Positions 14,935-23,406 of a stretch of DNA of 62,943 bases are shown here, in pieces. Position 1 is the stretch's first letter. Each line of letters begins with the position of its first letter. A model generated the notes under the pieces. It did not search any database, was not told the DNA's origin, and saw only the letters and a program-made list of their open reading frames with translations. The position numbers and the translations under genes were made by a program. Origin of the DNA: Anthropogastromicrobium aceti (lineage in GTDB: Bacteria; Bacillota; Clostridia; Lachnospirales; Lachnospiraceae); the NCBI RefSeq assembly GCF_025567095.1, contig NZ_JAOQJH010000021.1; one strand, written 5' to 3'.

Positions 14935-15696
14935 ATGATTTTAGATTTGTTTCGTTTGAATGGAAAAGTTGCTGTTGTTACTGGCGCAAACACTGGATTA
15001 GGACAGGGCTTTTGTGTAGCCTTTGCCGAAGCCGGAGCAACAGTCATCGGAGTTGCACGAAGAAGCTGCGCCGAGACTGCTGCAAAGGTGGAGGCTGTTG
15101 GCGGTACTTTCTTTGAAGTACTTACAGATCTTTCTGCACCAGATGCATCAAAGACAGTTGCAAATGCCTGCAAAAAACTGACAGGCCGCGTTGATATTCT
15201 TGTAAACAATGCTGGAATCATTCACCGCGAGGATGCCGTAAATGTCACAGAAGCAAACTGGGATCTTGTCACCAATTTAAATGAAAAGCTTGTCTTTTTC
15301 CTGTCTCAGGCCATGACGAATGAGTTCTTCATCCCACAGGGCGGTGGTAAAATTATCAATATTGCTTCTATGTTAAGCTTTCAGGGCGGCATCCGCGTTC
15401 CTTCCTACACAGCAAGCAAAAGCGCCGTGATGGGTCTCACCAAGGCGCTTGCAAATGAATGGGCTTCTCTTAATATTAATGTAAACGCAATCGCGCCGGG
15501 CTACATGGCGACAAACAACACGACTGCACTTCGTCAGGACAGTGACAGAAATGATGCTATTCTTTGCCGCATTCCGGCGGGACGCTGGGGAACCTCCGAT
15601 GATTTAATGGGGGCTGCTGTTTTTCTTGCCAGCGATGCTTCATCTTACGTAAATGGTTTTACACTGGCTGTTGATGGCGGCTGGCTGGCTAGATAA
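14935..15696 (+). CDS. kduD: 2-dehydro-3-deoxy-D-gluconate 5-dehydrogenase (KduD)
   Basis: This 253-residue short-chain dehydrogenase interconverts 2,5-diketo-3-deoxygluconate and 2-keto-3-deoxygluconate in pectin and uronate breakdown. The nucleotide site GANTGLGQG and catalytic SYTASK are visible. Length and long stretches such as IINIASMLSFQGG and NINVNAIAPGYMATNNT agree closely with E. coli KduD as I remember it. Start ATG at 14935 follows AAAGGAAAGG. It is one of few plus-strand genes here and is transcribed alone. The other kdu/kdg genes are not in the window, though the enzymes at 23-28 kb could feed this pathway. Confidence 0.93.
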   Translation: MILDLFRLNGKVAVVTGANTGLGQGFCVAFAEAGATVIGVARRSCAETAAKVEAVGGTFFEVLTDLSAPDASKTVANACKKLTGRVDILVNNAGIIHREDAVNVTEANWDLVTNLNEKLVFFLSQAMTNEFFIPQGGGKIINIASMLSFQGGIRVPSYTASKSAVMGLTKALANEWASLNINVNAIAPGYMATNNTTALRQDSDRNDAILCRIPAGRWGTSDDLMGAAVFLASDASSYVNGFTLAVDGGWLAR

Positions 15697-15705
15697 GCTT
15701 CTATA

Positions 15706-17055
15706 TTATTCTTCCTCGAAGACCGGTGCACCGCCGGTCTTTTTGCTTATCATAGATTCCATAAAGTCAATATATTCCTGTTTTGTAAATATAGGTTTGT
15801 AGTCATCCACAAGCTTTTTTGCAGCTACAGCACCGCCCTTTAACAATCTATAGGCTGTAAGTGCAAATATTTTTGCCGTAACAATATAGGCAAGTTCCTC
15901 ATCATTCACATCAAAATCAACACTATGAAGACCGCTTCCTACTGCACCGCCTGTGTTAAAGGTAAATACTGGCTGAAGATGCTGTACATCTCCTACATCT
16001 GTTGAACCGCCGCTTGGTGTACTTGTCGCATCAACTACATTCACATTATACTTGTCACCTGCTGCAAGCTTTGCCGCCTCAACCAGTTCCTCTGGTGCAT
16101 CGACTGGAATTGTTGGCAGATATCCAGGCATAGTCTCAATTTCAACCTTAGCCCCCACTGCAACTGCACCTGCCAAAAATGCACGATCAGTTTTCTCTGA
16201 TGCATCAAGAATTGCCTTTGTATTATTTGCTCTTACAAGTGTCTCAATAATGGCCTCATTTGGAATTACATTGACAAGATCACCGCCCTTTGTCATAATC
16301 GGATGAACTCTCACTGTATCCTTATCCTGAAATGTTTCTCTTTGATATTGAAGTGCTGTAAGACCAAGCGCTGCTGCATTTAATGCATTTACGCCAAGAT
16401 GAGGACTTCCTGCTGCGTGAGCAGCCTTTCCCTTATAGCGAATCACCTTGCTTACAAAGCCATTTCCGCTGCCTTTTCTTATCACAACTTCATTTCCTAT
16501 CGTTGTATGATGAGCCAGATTCAAATCAATATCATCGAAAGCACCGATTCTTATCAGCTCACATTTTCCACCGCCATAACGTATTTTTCCTTCATTCTTT
16601 AACTGATTTTTAAACTCAATTTCACCATATTCCTCTGCCGGAACTGCAAAAAATACAACCTGACCGTCTAATGATGATGCCACTTCATGATCTGCCAGTG
16701 CAATTGCTGCTCCTACCACACCGGCAAGCTGACTGTGATGACCACAGCAATGAGCTCCCTGTGTCTGTGCGTTTGCATATTTATGCTCTGGAATGCGAAG
16801 TGCATCAAGCTCTCCGATTAATGCCAGACTCACATTTTCTTTTTTGTCCTGATTCAGATAGCCCTTTACGCCAGTTACTGCAAGACCTTCCTTCGTCTCT
16901 AATCCAAGCGCCTTAAGCTCATCCGAAAACTTTGATGCAGTTCTAAATTCTTTATATCCAAGCTCTGCATGTGTGTAGATATCTCTTGCAAACGCAATCA
17001 GTTTTTCTTTATTGTCATCTATAATTTTTATGATTTTTTCTTCGATCTTATCCAT
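15706..17055 (-). CDS. M20-family amidohydrolase next to a MetNIQ-type transporter
   Basis: This 449-residue zinc-type peptidase/amidohydrolase of the M20 family probably hydrolyses an N-acyl amino acid or small peptide. Metal-site motifs are GAHCCGHHSQ at about 100-109 and PAEEYGE near 140, with later histidines in LAHH and SGLHSVDF. The gene follows metQ by 18 bp in the metNIQ operon, which suggests that the transporter supplies its substrate. Start ATG at 17055 follows GGGAG at a spacing of 9. Its last codons contain the terminator of the convergent kduD gene. Confidence 0.85.
   Translation of the reverse strand: MDKIEEKIIKIIDDNKEKLIAFARDIYTHAELGYKEFRTASKFSDELKALGLETKEGLAVTGVKGYLNQDKKENVSLALIGELDALRIPEHKYANAQTQGAHCCGHHSQLAGVVGAAIALADHEVASSLDGQVVFFAVPAEEYGEIEFKNQLKNEGKIRYGGGKCELIRIGAFDDIDLNLAHHTTIGNEVVIRKGSGNGFVSKVIRYKGKAAHAAGSPHLGVNALNAAALGLTALQYQRETFQDKDTVRVHPIMTKGGDLVNVIPNEAIIETLVRANNTKAILDASEKTDRAFLAGAVAVGAKVEIETMPGYLPTIPVDAPEELVEAAKLAAGDKYNVNVVDATSTPSGGSTDVGDVQHLQPVFTFNTGGAVGSGLHSVDFDVNDEELAYIVTAKIFALTAYRLLKGGAVAAKKLVDDYKPIFTKQEYIDFMESMISKKTGGAPVFEEE
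15719..15744 (+). terminator. kduD terminator inside the 3' end of the M20 gene
   Basis: An 8-bp stem AAGACCGG/CCGGTCTT with a 7-base loop and TTTTT lies on the plus strand, 22 bp past the kduD stop. It overlaps the last codons of the oppositely transcribed amidohydrolase gene. Confidence 0.85.
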
Positions 17056-17073
17056 AATGCAAATCTCCCTTTT

Positions 17074-17949
17074 TTAATATTCTGGAATTGCCCAGAGATT
17101 CTTATATTCACTCTCGTTGTTTGCCTTAAGCCAATCTGTAAATTCATCGGACTGATATGCTGCTACAATATCCTTTGCCCACTGCGTATCCTTATCTTCA
17201 TCCTTTACTACAACCTGCAGCCAGAAATTCTCGGACAAGTTTTCGCTAAACAATGCAGTCGACGGATCAATTCCTGCATTATAGACAATGCTTCCAGTGA
17301 TGATACCATAATCATAATCAGAAAGTGTAGTTGCTATGATGCTGGTACTTACATCCAAAAACTCCAGATTATATGGATTTTCTGCAACGTCCTCAGAGCT
17401 TGCAGTCGCATAGTCTGTGCCTTCCTTTAATTTAATCCATCCAATATCCTGAAGCATTACAAATGCTCTTGCCATGTTTCCCTCATCCTGCGGAACTGCA
17501 ACCTTCATACCATCAGCAACCTCATCAAGTGAGCTGTGTGTTTCAGAAAAAATAGATGCCGGAACTGTAGGAATTGGTGTCAGTGCCACCAAATTGGAAT
17601 TATAATTTTTATTGAATGCATCCATATATGCAATGTGCTGTTCAACAGAGAAATCTACATCACCATCTGCAATCGCTTCATCTGCATACTGAAGTGTCAG
17701 CTCAGTTGCCTCAAATGTATAGCCCTGCTTTTCAAGAATTGGCATTACATGCTGCTCAAAAAGCTCTGTATATGGTCCTGTTCCTTTCGCATATGTTAAT
17801 TTCTTTTTTTCTGTAACAGCTGACTCTGCTGCACTTTCTTTTTTTGTTTCATTTGTTGTCTTTGCATCTTTTTTTCCGCAGCCTGCTGCAATTACTGCCG
17901 CTGCTGCTAATACTCCAATTGCCAATACACCTTTTTTAAACTTTTTCAT
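17074..17949 (-). CDS. metQ: MetQ/NlpA-family substrate-binding lipoprotein
   Basis: This 291-residue lipoprotein captures the substrate, usually methionine, for the MetNI transporter. It has a clear lipobox (VIAAGC, Cys near residue 24), then the NlpA-type two-lobed domain. Start ATG at 17949 is preferred, being 9 bases after AGGAG; the ATG two codons upstream is too close to that site. It is the third gene of metN-metI-metQ-amidohydrolase. The substrate could be methionine, a methionine derivative or a peptide, since the downstream amidohydrolase suggests a conjugated substrate. Confidence 0.9.
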   Translation of the reverse strand: MKKFKKGVLAIGVLAAAAVIAAGCGKKDAKTTNETKKESAAESAVTEKKKLTYAKGTGPYTELFEQHVMPILEKQGYTFEATELTLQYADEAIADGDVDFSVEQHIAYMDAFNKNYNSNLVALTPIPTVPASIFSETHSSLDEVADGMKVAVPQDEGNMARAFVMLQDIGWIKLKEGTDYATASSEDVAENPYNLEFLDVSTSIIATTLSDYDYGIITGSIVYNAGIDPSTALFSENLSENFWLQVVVKDEDKDTQWAKDIVAAYQSDEFTDWLKANNESEYKNLWAIPEY

Positions 17950-17973
17950 AATCATTTTCTCCTTTTATCTGTC

Positions 17974-18642
17974 TTATTTTCTGCGAGCCTTTCCTGCGAA
18001 GAAATTTCCAAGACTTTGTATGCACTGTGTAATAATAATAAGTACAACTACAAGTGAATACATAAGTGTAAAGTTAAAGCGGTTGTAACCATAATTAAGA
18101 ACAAGCGCTCCGATACCACCGCCTCCTACATATCCTGCCATTGCACTTGCACCAATCAATCCAACAATACCAGTTGTAAGTGAAAGAATAACAGATCCAA
18201 GTGACTCAGGCAAAATAAATTTTGTAACAAGCTGCAGCGGTGTTGCCCCCATTGCCAGTGCAGCTTCTAAAATGCCATTTCCTGTATCGAGAAGGGAATT
18301 TTCAAATAAGCGTGTCAAAAGCGGTATCGCGTTTACTGTAAGAGGTACAATTGCTGCTGTTGCTCCAATTCTCGTTCCTATTAAAAACTTTGTAACTGGC
18401 ATAATTGCAACCAGAAGAACAACAAATGGTGTACTTCTCACAATATTAATTATCACATTGATGATATTATAAATCACCACATTCTGATATAACCCGCCCT
18501 TTCTTGTAAAGATCAGCACGATTGCCAGAACAAATGCGACAATTGTTGCAATAATTAGGGCTATTCCAACCATGTATAATGTCTCTGCAAATGATGTTAA
18601 CAGCTTATCATTTGATATTCCAAGAAATTCTTCAAGTGCCAT
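17974..18642 (-). CDS. metI: Methionine-type ABC transporter permease
   Basis: This 222-residue membrane protein has about five helices. The EAA-like loop reads EAALAMGATPLQLVTKFILP and the motif GLIGASAMAGYVGGGGIG is typical of MetI. The start is ATG at 18642 with AGGAGAAAAAT upstream; the frame is open further upstream, but that region overlaps metN and lacks a site. It pairs with the MetN ATPase encoded immediately upstream. Confidence 0.93.
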   Translation of the reverse strand: MALEEFLGISNDKLLTSFAETLYMVGIALIIATIVAFVLAIVLIFTRKGGLYQNVVIYNIINVIINIVRSTPFVVLLVAIMPVTKFLIGTRIGATAAIVPLTVNAIPLLTRLFENSLLDTGNGILEAALAMGATPLQLVTKFILPESLGSVILSLTTGIVGLIGASAMAGYVGGGGIGALVLNYGYNRFNFTLMYSLVVVLIIITQCIQSLGNFFAGKARRK

Positions 18643-18664
18643 ATTTTTCTCCTTTTCGTCTTTC

Positions 18665-19687
18665 TTATATATAAATCTCTTTATAACCAACGCCGTGCTC
18701 TGAAAAATACTTCTGTGCTCCTTCAATTTCATTCTTTGCACCAATGATCTGTACAATAATGATTCCTAAGACTCGCTCCTGTATTTCACTGATATTGGCA
18801 AATAAAATATTTGTTTCTACATCAAATTTCTTATTTACACCAGATAATACAGATTCTGTACTGTCACTGTCAAGAAACTTTAACTTCAAAAGCTTATTGT
18901 TCTTTTTTTCAGAACGTATACTTTCTATCAAAAGTTCTGGAACACTGTCATTAATTACTGTTTTTACAAAATTCTTTGTGATCTCCTGCTGTGGTTCACT
19001 GAATACATCAAGCACATTTCCTTTCTCGACAACTCTTCCACTCTCCATCACAGCTACATGATGACAAATGCTTTGGATAACGTTCATCTCATGTGTGATC
19101 AGCACAATCGTAATGCCAAGTTCCTTATTGATTCTTTTTAACAGCTTAAGGATCGCTTTTGTCGTTTTGGGATCAAGTGCACTAGTTGATTCATCGCTAA
19201 GCAAAATAGATGAATCTGTTGCCAAGGCTCTTGCTATTCCTACTCTTTGCTTCTGGCCTCCAGAAAGCTTAGATGGATACACGTCTTTCTTGTCCGTAAG
19301 CTCGACATATTCTAAAACTTCCTGTACCTTCTTTTTTATCTGATCCTTCGGAACGTGATTTAAAACAAGCGGCAATGCTATATTTTCATACACTGTTTTT
19401 GTTTCAAGAAGATTAAATTGCTGAAAGATCATTCCAATTTTTTTCCTCTTTTGACGAAGCTTTGATTGTTTCAGTGCATTTATATCTTCTCCATCCACTA
19501 AAACCTTTCCTGATGTCGGAACCTCAAGTGCATTGATTGTTCGAATCAAAGTAGATTTGCCGGCTCCTGAGAAACCAATAATTCCATATATATCGCCATC
19601 CTCTATTGTCAGACTTACATTTTCAAGTGCTTTTACTTCGCACTCTTTTGTTTTAAAGATCTTGCTTACGTTTTGAAACTCAATCAT
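18665..19687 (-). CDS. metN: Methionine-type ABC transporter ATP-binding protein
   Basis: This 340-residue ATPase energises uptake. Walker A is GFSGAGKST, the signature is LSGGQKQR, Walker B is ILLSDE with STSALDP after it, and the switch histidine is in LITHEM. The C-terminal 100 residues form the NIL/ACT-like domain by which methionine inhibits MetN in characterised relatives. Start ATG at 19687 follows AGGAGACGGCTTC. It is the first gene of the metNIQ-amidohydrolase operon. The 220-bp upstream gap shows a promoter but no SAM riboswitch. Confidence 0.94.
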   Translation of the reverse strand: MIEFQNVSKIFKTKECEVKALENVSLTIEDGDIYGIIGFSGAGKSTLIRTINALEVPTSGKVLVDGEDINALKQSKLRQKRKKIGMIFQQFNLLETKTVYENIALPLVLNHVPKDQIKKKVQEVLEYVELTDKKDVYPSKLSGGQKQRVGIARALATDSSILLSDESTSALDPKTTKAILKLLKRINKELGITIVLITHEMNVIQSICHHVAVMESGRVVEKGNVLDVFSEPQQEITKNFVKTVINDSVPELLIESIRSEKKNNKLLKLKFLDSDSTESVLSGVNKKFDVETNILFANISEIQERVLGIIIVQIIGAKNEIEGAQKYFSEHGVGYKEIYI

Positions 19688-19766
19688 GAAGCCGTCTCCT
19701 CCTGCTCTTTTCTGAACAAAAAAGTTTAACATTGTTTTATGTTTGTTTTCTTTTCTGTTGGTTGAA

Positions 19767-19796
19767 AGTATAGCAAATTCTGAAAGAAAGTGTTAA
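19767..19796 (-). promoter_or_regulatory. Promoter of the metNIQ operon
   Basis: Minus strand: -35 TTAACA at 19791-19796, 18-base spacer, -10 TATACT at 19767-19772. The -10 overlaps one of three copies of TTTGCTATA in this gap. Confidence 0.6.
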
Positions 19797-19870
19797 TACG
19801 TTGATTTTATGTTTCGTTATAAGTGCTTCCTATAGCAAATACTTTTTACATGATTCCACCATATAGCAAA
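19769..19870. repeat. Three copies of TATAGCAAA upstream of metN
   Basis: The 9-mer occurs at 19769-19777, 19831-19839 and 19862-19870, all in the same orientation. One overlaps the metN -10 box. They could be sites for a regulator, but 9-mers in AT-rich DNA can recur by chance. Confidence 0.4.
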
Positions 19871-19897
19871 AGCCCACGATTTTCATCGTGAGCTTTT
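19868..19897 (-). terminator. Terminator of the iron-type ABC operon
   Basis: A stem AAAAGCCCACGAT/ATCGTGAGCTTTT (one mismatch) has a 4-base loop and a T-rich tail on the minus strand, immediately past the ATPase gene. Confidence 0.82.
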
Positions 19898-19908
19898 ATT
19901 TTAACTAT

Positions 19909-20745
19909 TTATATTTCAGCGTAATAATATCGCTGTCCTTTTTTTGTATCCATATGAAAAAATGATATATCATAAAGTTTCTTTAAATTTTCTTCACATA
20001 GACATTCATTTGTATTTCCTGCTGCAATTACCTGCCCGTCTTTTAGCATAATCAGACGATCACAATAAATTCCAGCCAGATTGATATCATGAAGCACCAT
20101 AAGCACAGATACGCCTTCCTGTCTGTTTAATTCCGAAAGCGTCTGCATGATTTCAATCTGGTTTTTAATGTCAAGGCTTGCAATCGGTTCATCAAGAAGC
20201 ATCCAAGGTGTGGTTTGTGCTACCGCGCGTGCAATCACAATCTTTTGTTTTTCGCCGCCGCTTAAGATAGCAAATTTTTTATCCTTAAGCTTATCTGCTT
20301 TTGTGAGCGAAAAAGCGCGATAAACTGCTTCTTTATCACCGATTGAGGTTCCCTCAAATCGTCCCTGATATGGTGTACGTCCTGTCATCACGATCTCCTC
20401 TGCCGTAAAGTCTGTCTCAATATCTGTCTTCTGCGGCACAAATGAGAGCAGTCTTGCAAGCTTTTTTCGCGGATAATCGTCAGCCGGCACATCACCAATT
20501 TTCATGCTTTCTTTACTCTCTGTTTTTAAAAATGCGAGTACATGACGCAGAAAGCTCGATTTCCCGGCTCCGTTTGGCCCGATAATTCCATAGATGTGAC
20601 CTGGCTCAAGAGTAAGCGTGATATCTTTTAAAATTGGATAATCCATCCCCTCTGGTGTCCAGGTCAGATGATTGCTTACAATATCTACTGATTTGAGCAA
20701 ATCCATTCCCGATGCCGATTCTTTTTTATTTCCTTGTCGACTCAC
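19909..20745 (-). CDS. Iron/siderophore-type ABC transporter ATP-binding protein (FecE/FhuC family)
   Basis: This 278-residue ATPase has Walker A GPNGAGKS, signature LSGGEKQK, Walker B WMLLDEP and switch VLHDIN. The sequence is FecE/FhuC-like, for iron-siderophore, haem or cobalamin uptake. The best start is GTG at 20745, 8 bases after AAGGAG. A farther GTG at 20781 lacks a site, and the internal ATG 13 codons on has none either. It is the last gene of binding protein-permease-ATPase. Confidence 0.88.
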   Translation of the reverse strand: MSRQGNKKESASGMDLLKSVDIVSNHLTWTPEGMDYPILKDITLTLEPGHIYGIIGPNGAGKSSFLRHVLAFLKTESKESMKIGDVPADDYPRKKLARLLSFVPQKTDIETDFTAEEIVMTGRTPYQGRFEGTSIGDKEAVYRAFSLTKADKLKDKKFAILSGGEKQKIVIARAVAQTTPWMLLDEPIASLDIKNQIEIMQTLSELNRQEGVSVLMVLHDINLAGIYCDRLIMLKDGQVIAAGNTNECLCEENLKKLYDISFFHMDTKKGQRYYYAEI

Positions 20746-20797
20746 GATTGTTTTCTCCTTTTTTGATTTTACGCTGTTCACGAGGGTATTCTACGAA

Positions 20798-20821
20798 AGC
20801 GGCTCGCCGCTAACCTAGGTT
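20798..20821. repeat. Palindromes between iron-type permease and ATPase genes
   Basis: The 100-bp gap holds the hairpin AGCGGC-TC-GCCGCT (20798-20811) next to the perfect palindrome AACCTAGGTT (20812-20821). There is no T-run. The nearby GCTTTCGTAG on the minus strand resembles part of the dispersed repeat at 3.5 and 39.6 kb, perhaps by chance. Confidence 0.45.
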
Positions 20822-20846
20822 GTTGGCCGCAAACGTTAGGAATTTC

Positions 20847-21881
20847 TCACGTCAACTTCTTCTTAATTAGCAGAATCAGATATGGTGCCCCGACAATTGC
20901 TGTCAGCACACCAACTGGCAGTTCTCCCGGTGCAGTCACTGTGCGCGCTAACGTATCGCAAATCATCAAGAAAAATCCGCCTCCAAGAATCGCCCCAGGC
21001 AAAATTCTTCGATAATCATCACCAAGCAAAAATCGTACAATATGAGGAATCACTAGTCCGACAAAACCAATCACACCGCTGACGGAAACACATGCGGCAA
21101 CCATCACCGATACTACTAAAATCAAAATTCGGCGTATACGCGCTGTCTCGATACCAAGACTCTGTGCCGTCTCCTCACCCATCGCCATCAAATTCAGATC
21201 CTTTGACAAGACAATGCAGACACAAAGACAAATCATTTCACAGATAGCCACATAACAAACCTTCACCCACACTGCAGATGAAAAGCTTCCCATTGTCCAC
21301 AGATAGACTTGTTCGATCTTATCATGATTAAGGGACATAAGAAGTGACATCACAGCTGAAAAAAGTGTACTGATTGCCGTTCCTGTAAGAAGGATACCTA
21401 TTGTCTTTGCTCCCTTTTTCATGCCTCCAATCAAATATACTAGCATAATTGTTAAAATTGCACCAATAAAAGCACACACACCAATAGTTCCAATCCCCAA
21501 AACACTCACCTGTACACCAAAAAGAATAGCAATCGTTGCACCAAGTGCGGCACCTGATGATACACCTAAAATATGCGGATCAGCAAGCGGATTTTGAAAA
21601 ATCCCCTGAAACACGCCTCCCGCTGCCGAAAGTCCTGCACCAACAAGTGCTGCAAGCAAAACTCGAGGCAGGCGAACCTGCAAAATTATATAGCGCTGCA
21701 TCGTGCTATACGCTGATATATCCACAAATTGGCCTATTCCTGGAATACCAGACAGCGCAAGCTTAATGCTCCCTATTATGCCAATCTCTGCAGATCCAAC
21801 ACTTAGGGAAATGGCAGCTCCCACAAAAAGAAGAGCTGCCATGCAAACATAAATATACAAATATGTTTTTTTCTTTTCCAT
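20847..21881 (-). CDS. Iron/siderophore-type ABC permease (FecCD family)
   Basis: This 344-residue membrane protein has about ten helices. FecCD-family features include LRLPRVLLA-type text (VRLPRVLLAALVGAGLS), the motif NPLADPHILGVSSGAALG and VIGFVGLVIPHIVR. The start ATG at 21881 overlaps the stop of the binding-protein gene by one base (TAATG), so translation is probably coupled. It forms a homodimeric channel with the ATPase encoded downstream. Confidence 0.93.
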   Translation of the reverse strand: MEKKKTYLYIYVCMAALLFVGAAISLSVGSAEIGIIGSIKLALSGIPGIGQFVDISAYSTMQRYIILQVRLPRVLLAALVGAGLSAAGGVFQGIFQNPLADPHILGVSSGAALGATIAILFGVQVSVLGIGTIGVCAFIGAILTIMLVYLIGGMKKGAKTIGILLTGTAISTLFSAVMSLLMSLNHDKIEQVYLWTMGSFSSAVWVKVCYVAICEMICLCVCIVLSKDLNLMAMGEETAQSLGIETARIRRILILVVSVMVAACVSVSGVIGFVGLVIPHIVRFLLGDDYRRILPGAILGGGFFLMICDTLARTVTAPGELPVGVLTAIVGAPYLILLIKKKLT

Positions 21882-23221
21882 TACTTTTCTAATGCTGCCT
21901 TTACGCAAGCAACCTCATCGGCCTTTGCGTTACAGTTAAATATCTGACCAAGTGTGATTACAGTCTCATCATCTTCTGCATCAACATAGATAACAGGAAT
22001 ATTGGCATCGTCAAACTTTGCCTTTTCCTCAGCAGAATACTCTGCATCTGCAACAACAACTGCCGGAGCCTCTAAAACAACGTCCTCAACACTTTTTTGT
22101 TCATACTCGGCATCCTCACTAACTACACCGATTTCCTTTAACAGATCGAAAACTTCCTCGCTTGCAGCGTAAACGCTCTCTGGGCAAGATTCGATATTGT
22201 ACTCTACAACACCACTTTTTACATTAACCGGATACTCAGTCTCTGATGGGAAGCACTCTGGATGAAGCATCTGTGCTAACTCTACAACAGCATCTGCATT
22301 TCTCGGTCCCTGACGATCAAGCATGTTAGTATCAATAGTCTCTACAAAACCATTCTTTACTGCACTCAGCTCAGTATACGGATCTGTTGTGCAGAAACCT
22401 TCCTCATTATAAGCATTTAAGATAACATACTGCGGATCCTTCTCCAGAAGTGTCTCTGTGGAATATGACCATCCCTCCACATCTGATGCAATGTTGTCGC
22501 CGCCTGCCGCTGTCAGAATACCATTTACGAAAGTATCTCCTCCAGCTGTATAATCGCCGTACTCACCGTATCCAACTACATAATAAACTGTCGGATTCTC
22601 ATCAACATTTGCCAGACGATCAGAAACATAGTCCATCTTTGTCTGCATTTCATCAACGGTCTTTTCTGCTGCTTCTTCACAGTTTACAGCCTCGCCAACC
22701 AAGCTGATCATATCATAAACGCCTTCCATATCGCCCTCATCATAGAGATACAAAACAGGAACACCAGCATCATCAAGCTGCTTTACTGCATCATCTGAAA
22801 AATGAGTAGAGGCAAGAACCAGATCTGGCTCCAGGCTTAAAATTTTCTCAATATCTGCATTTGAAATACTGCCAACAGACTCAACCTCGCTGACTGCTGC
22901 CGGATAATCGCAGTAATCGGTTCTTCCAACTAATTTATCACCTGCACCGATTGCATACAGAATCTCTGTCATATTGGGTCCCATGGATACAATCTTTTCA
23001 GGCTCCTCATTAATTGTAATTTCAGTGCCGTCTGTTCCGGTTAATGTAAGCGGATAGCTAACCTCGCCAGACTCCTCAGATTCGCCTGCCTCAGATACTG
23101 CTTCTGTCGCTGATTCAGACTTAGCTTCGCTGCTTGCCTCTTTTGCTGCCAATACAGATGTACTTGACGCCACAAGTGCTCCACACATAATAATTGCCTG
23201 CATCTTCTGATACTTTCTCAT
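21881..23221 (-). CDS. Iron/siderophore-type ABC substrate-binding protein with duplicated half-lobe
   Basis: This 446-residue secreted binding protein starts at ATG 23221 (TTAGGAG 4 bases upstream). The signal peptide ends at SVLAA with no lipobox, followed by a Ser/Glu/Ala linker to about residue 55. The class III (BtuF/FecB-like) core follows, with EKIVSMGPNMTEILYAIGAG at 75-94 and GSISNADIEKILSLEPDLVL at 117-136. The last 70 residues (377-446) repeat the pattern of residues 123-192: a VEDVVLEAP-type helix-strand, an xxFDDANIPVIYVD strand and a cysteine-containing helix. This extra half-lobe is unusual. It is the first gene of its operon, with its own promoter. No Fur box was recognised; the ligand is unknown. 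Confidence 0.9.
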   Translation of the reverse strand: MRKYQKMQAIIMCGALVASSTSVLAAKEASSEAKSESATEAVSEAGESEESGEVSYPLTLTGTDGTEITINEEPEKIVSMGPNMTEILYAIGAGDKLVGRTDYCDYPAAVSEVESVGSISNADIEKILSLEPDLVLASTHFSDDAVKQLDDAGVPVLYLYDEGDMEGVYDMISLVGEAVNCEEAAEKTVDEMQTKMDYVSDRLANVDENPTVYYVVGYGEYGDYTAGGDTFVNGILTAAGGDNIASDVEGWSYSTETLLEKDPQYVILNAYNEEGFCTTDPYTELSAVKNGFVETIDTNMLDRQGPRNADAVVELAQMLHPECFPSETEYPVNVKSGVVEYNIESCPESVYAASEEVFDLLKEIGVVSEDAEYEQKSVEDVVLEAPAVVVADAEYSAEEKAKFDDANIPVIYVDAEDDETVITLGQIFNCNAKADEVACVKAALEK

Positions 23222-23272
23222 AAAACTCCTAACTGCAGATTTTTCTGCATCACATATTCTTTTGCGCTCTAT

Positions 23273-23301
23273 ATTATAACGAACTATGGCCTGTATTTCA
23301 A
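23273..23301 (-). promoter_or_regulatory. Promoter of the iron-type ABC operon
   Basis: Minus strand: -35 TTGAAA at 23296-23301, 17-base spacer, -10 TATAAT at 23273-23278. A small hairpin TGCAGA-AAAA-TCTGCA lies between it and the ribosome binding site. Confidence 0.7.
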
Positions 23302-23406
23302 GCAAATTATTTTGACTCCCAGTTTTGACAAAACCTTATCTTATTTCATATGGCATGATTAACATATCACAAATGGAATGAAGCGGCAGCATTGACAATT
23401 ACAAAA

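Noticed and set aside
19688..19867. Possible SAM riboswitch upstream of metN
   Set aside because: The gap has no S-box core and is too short and AT-rich; only a promoter and short repeats are visible.
20782..20846. A possible fourth dispersed-repeat copy near the iron-type ATPase gene
   Set aside because: Only GCTTTCGTAG and a few nearby bases match; the GC-rich hairpin there is unlike the other copies.
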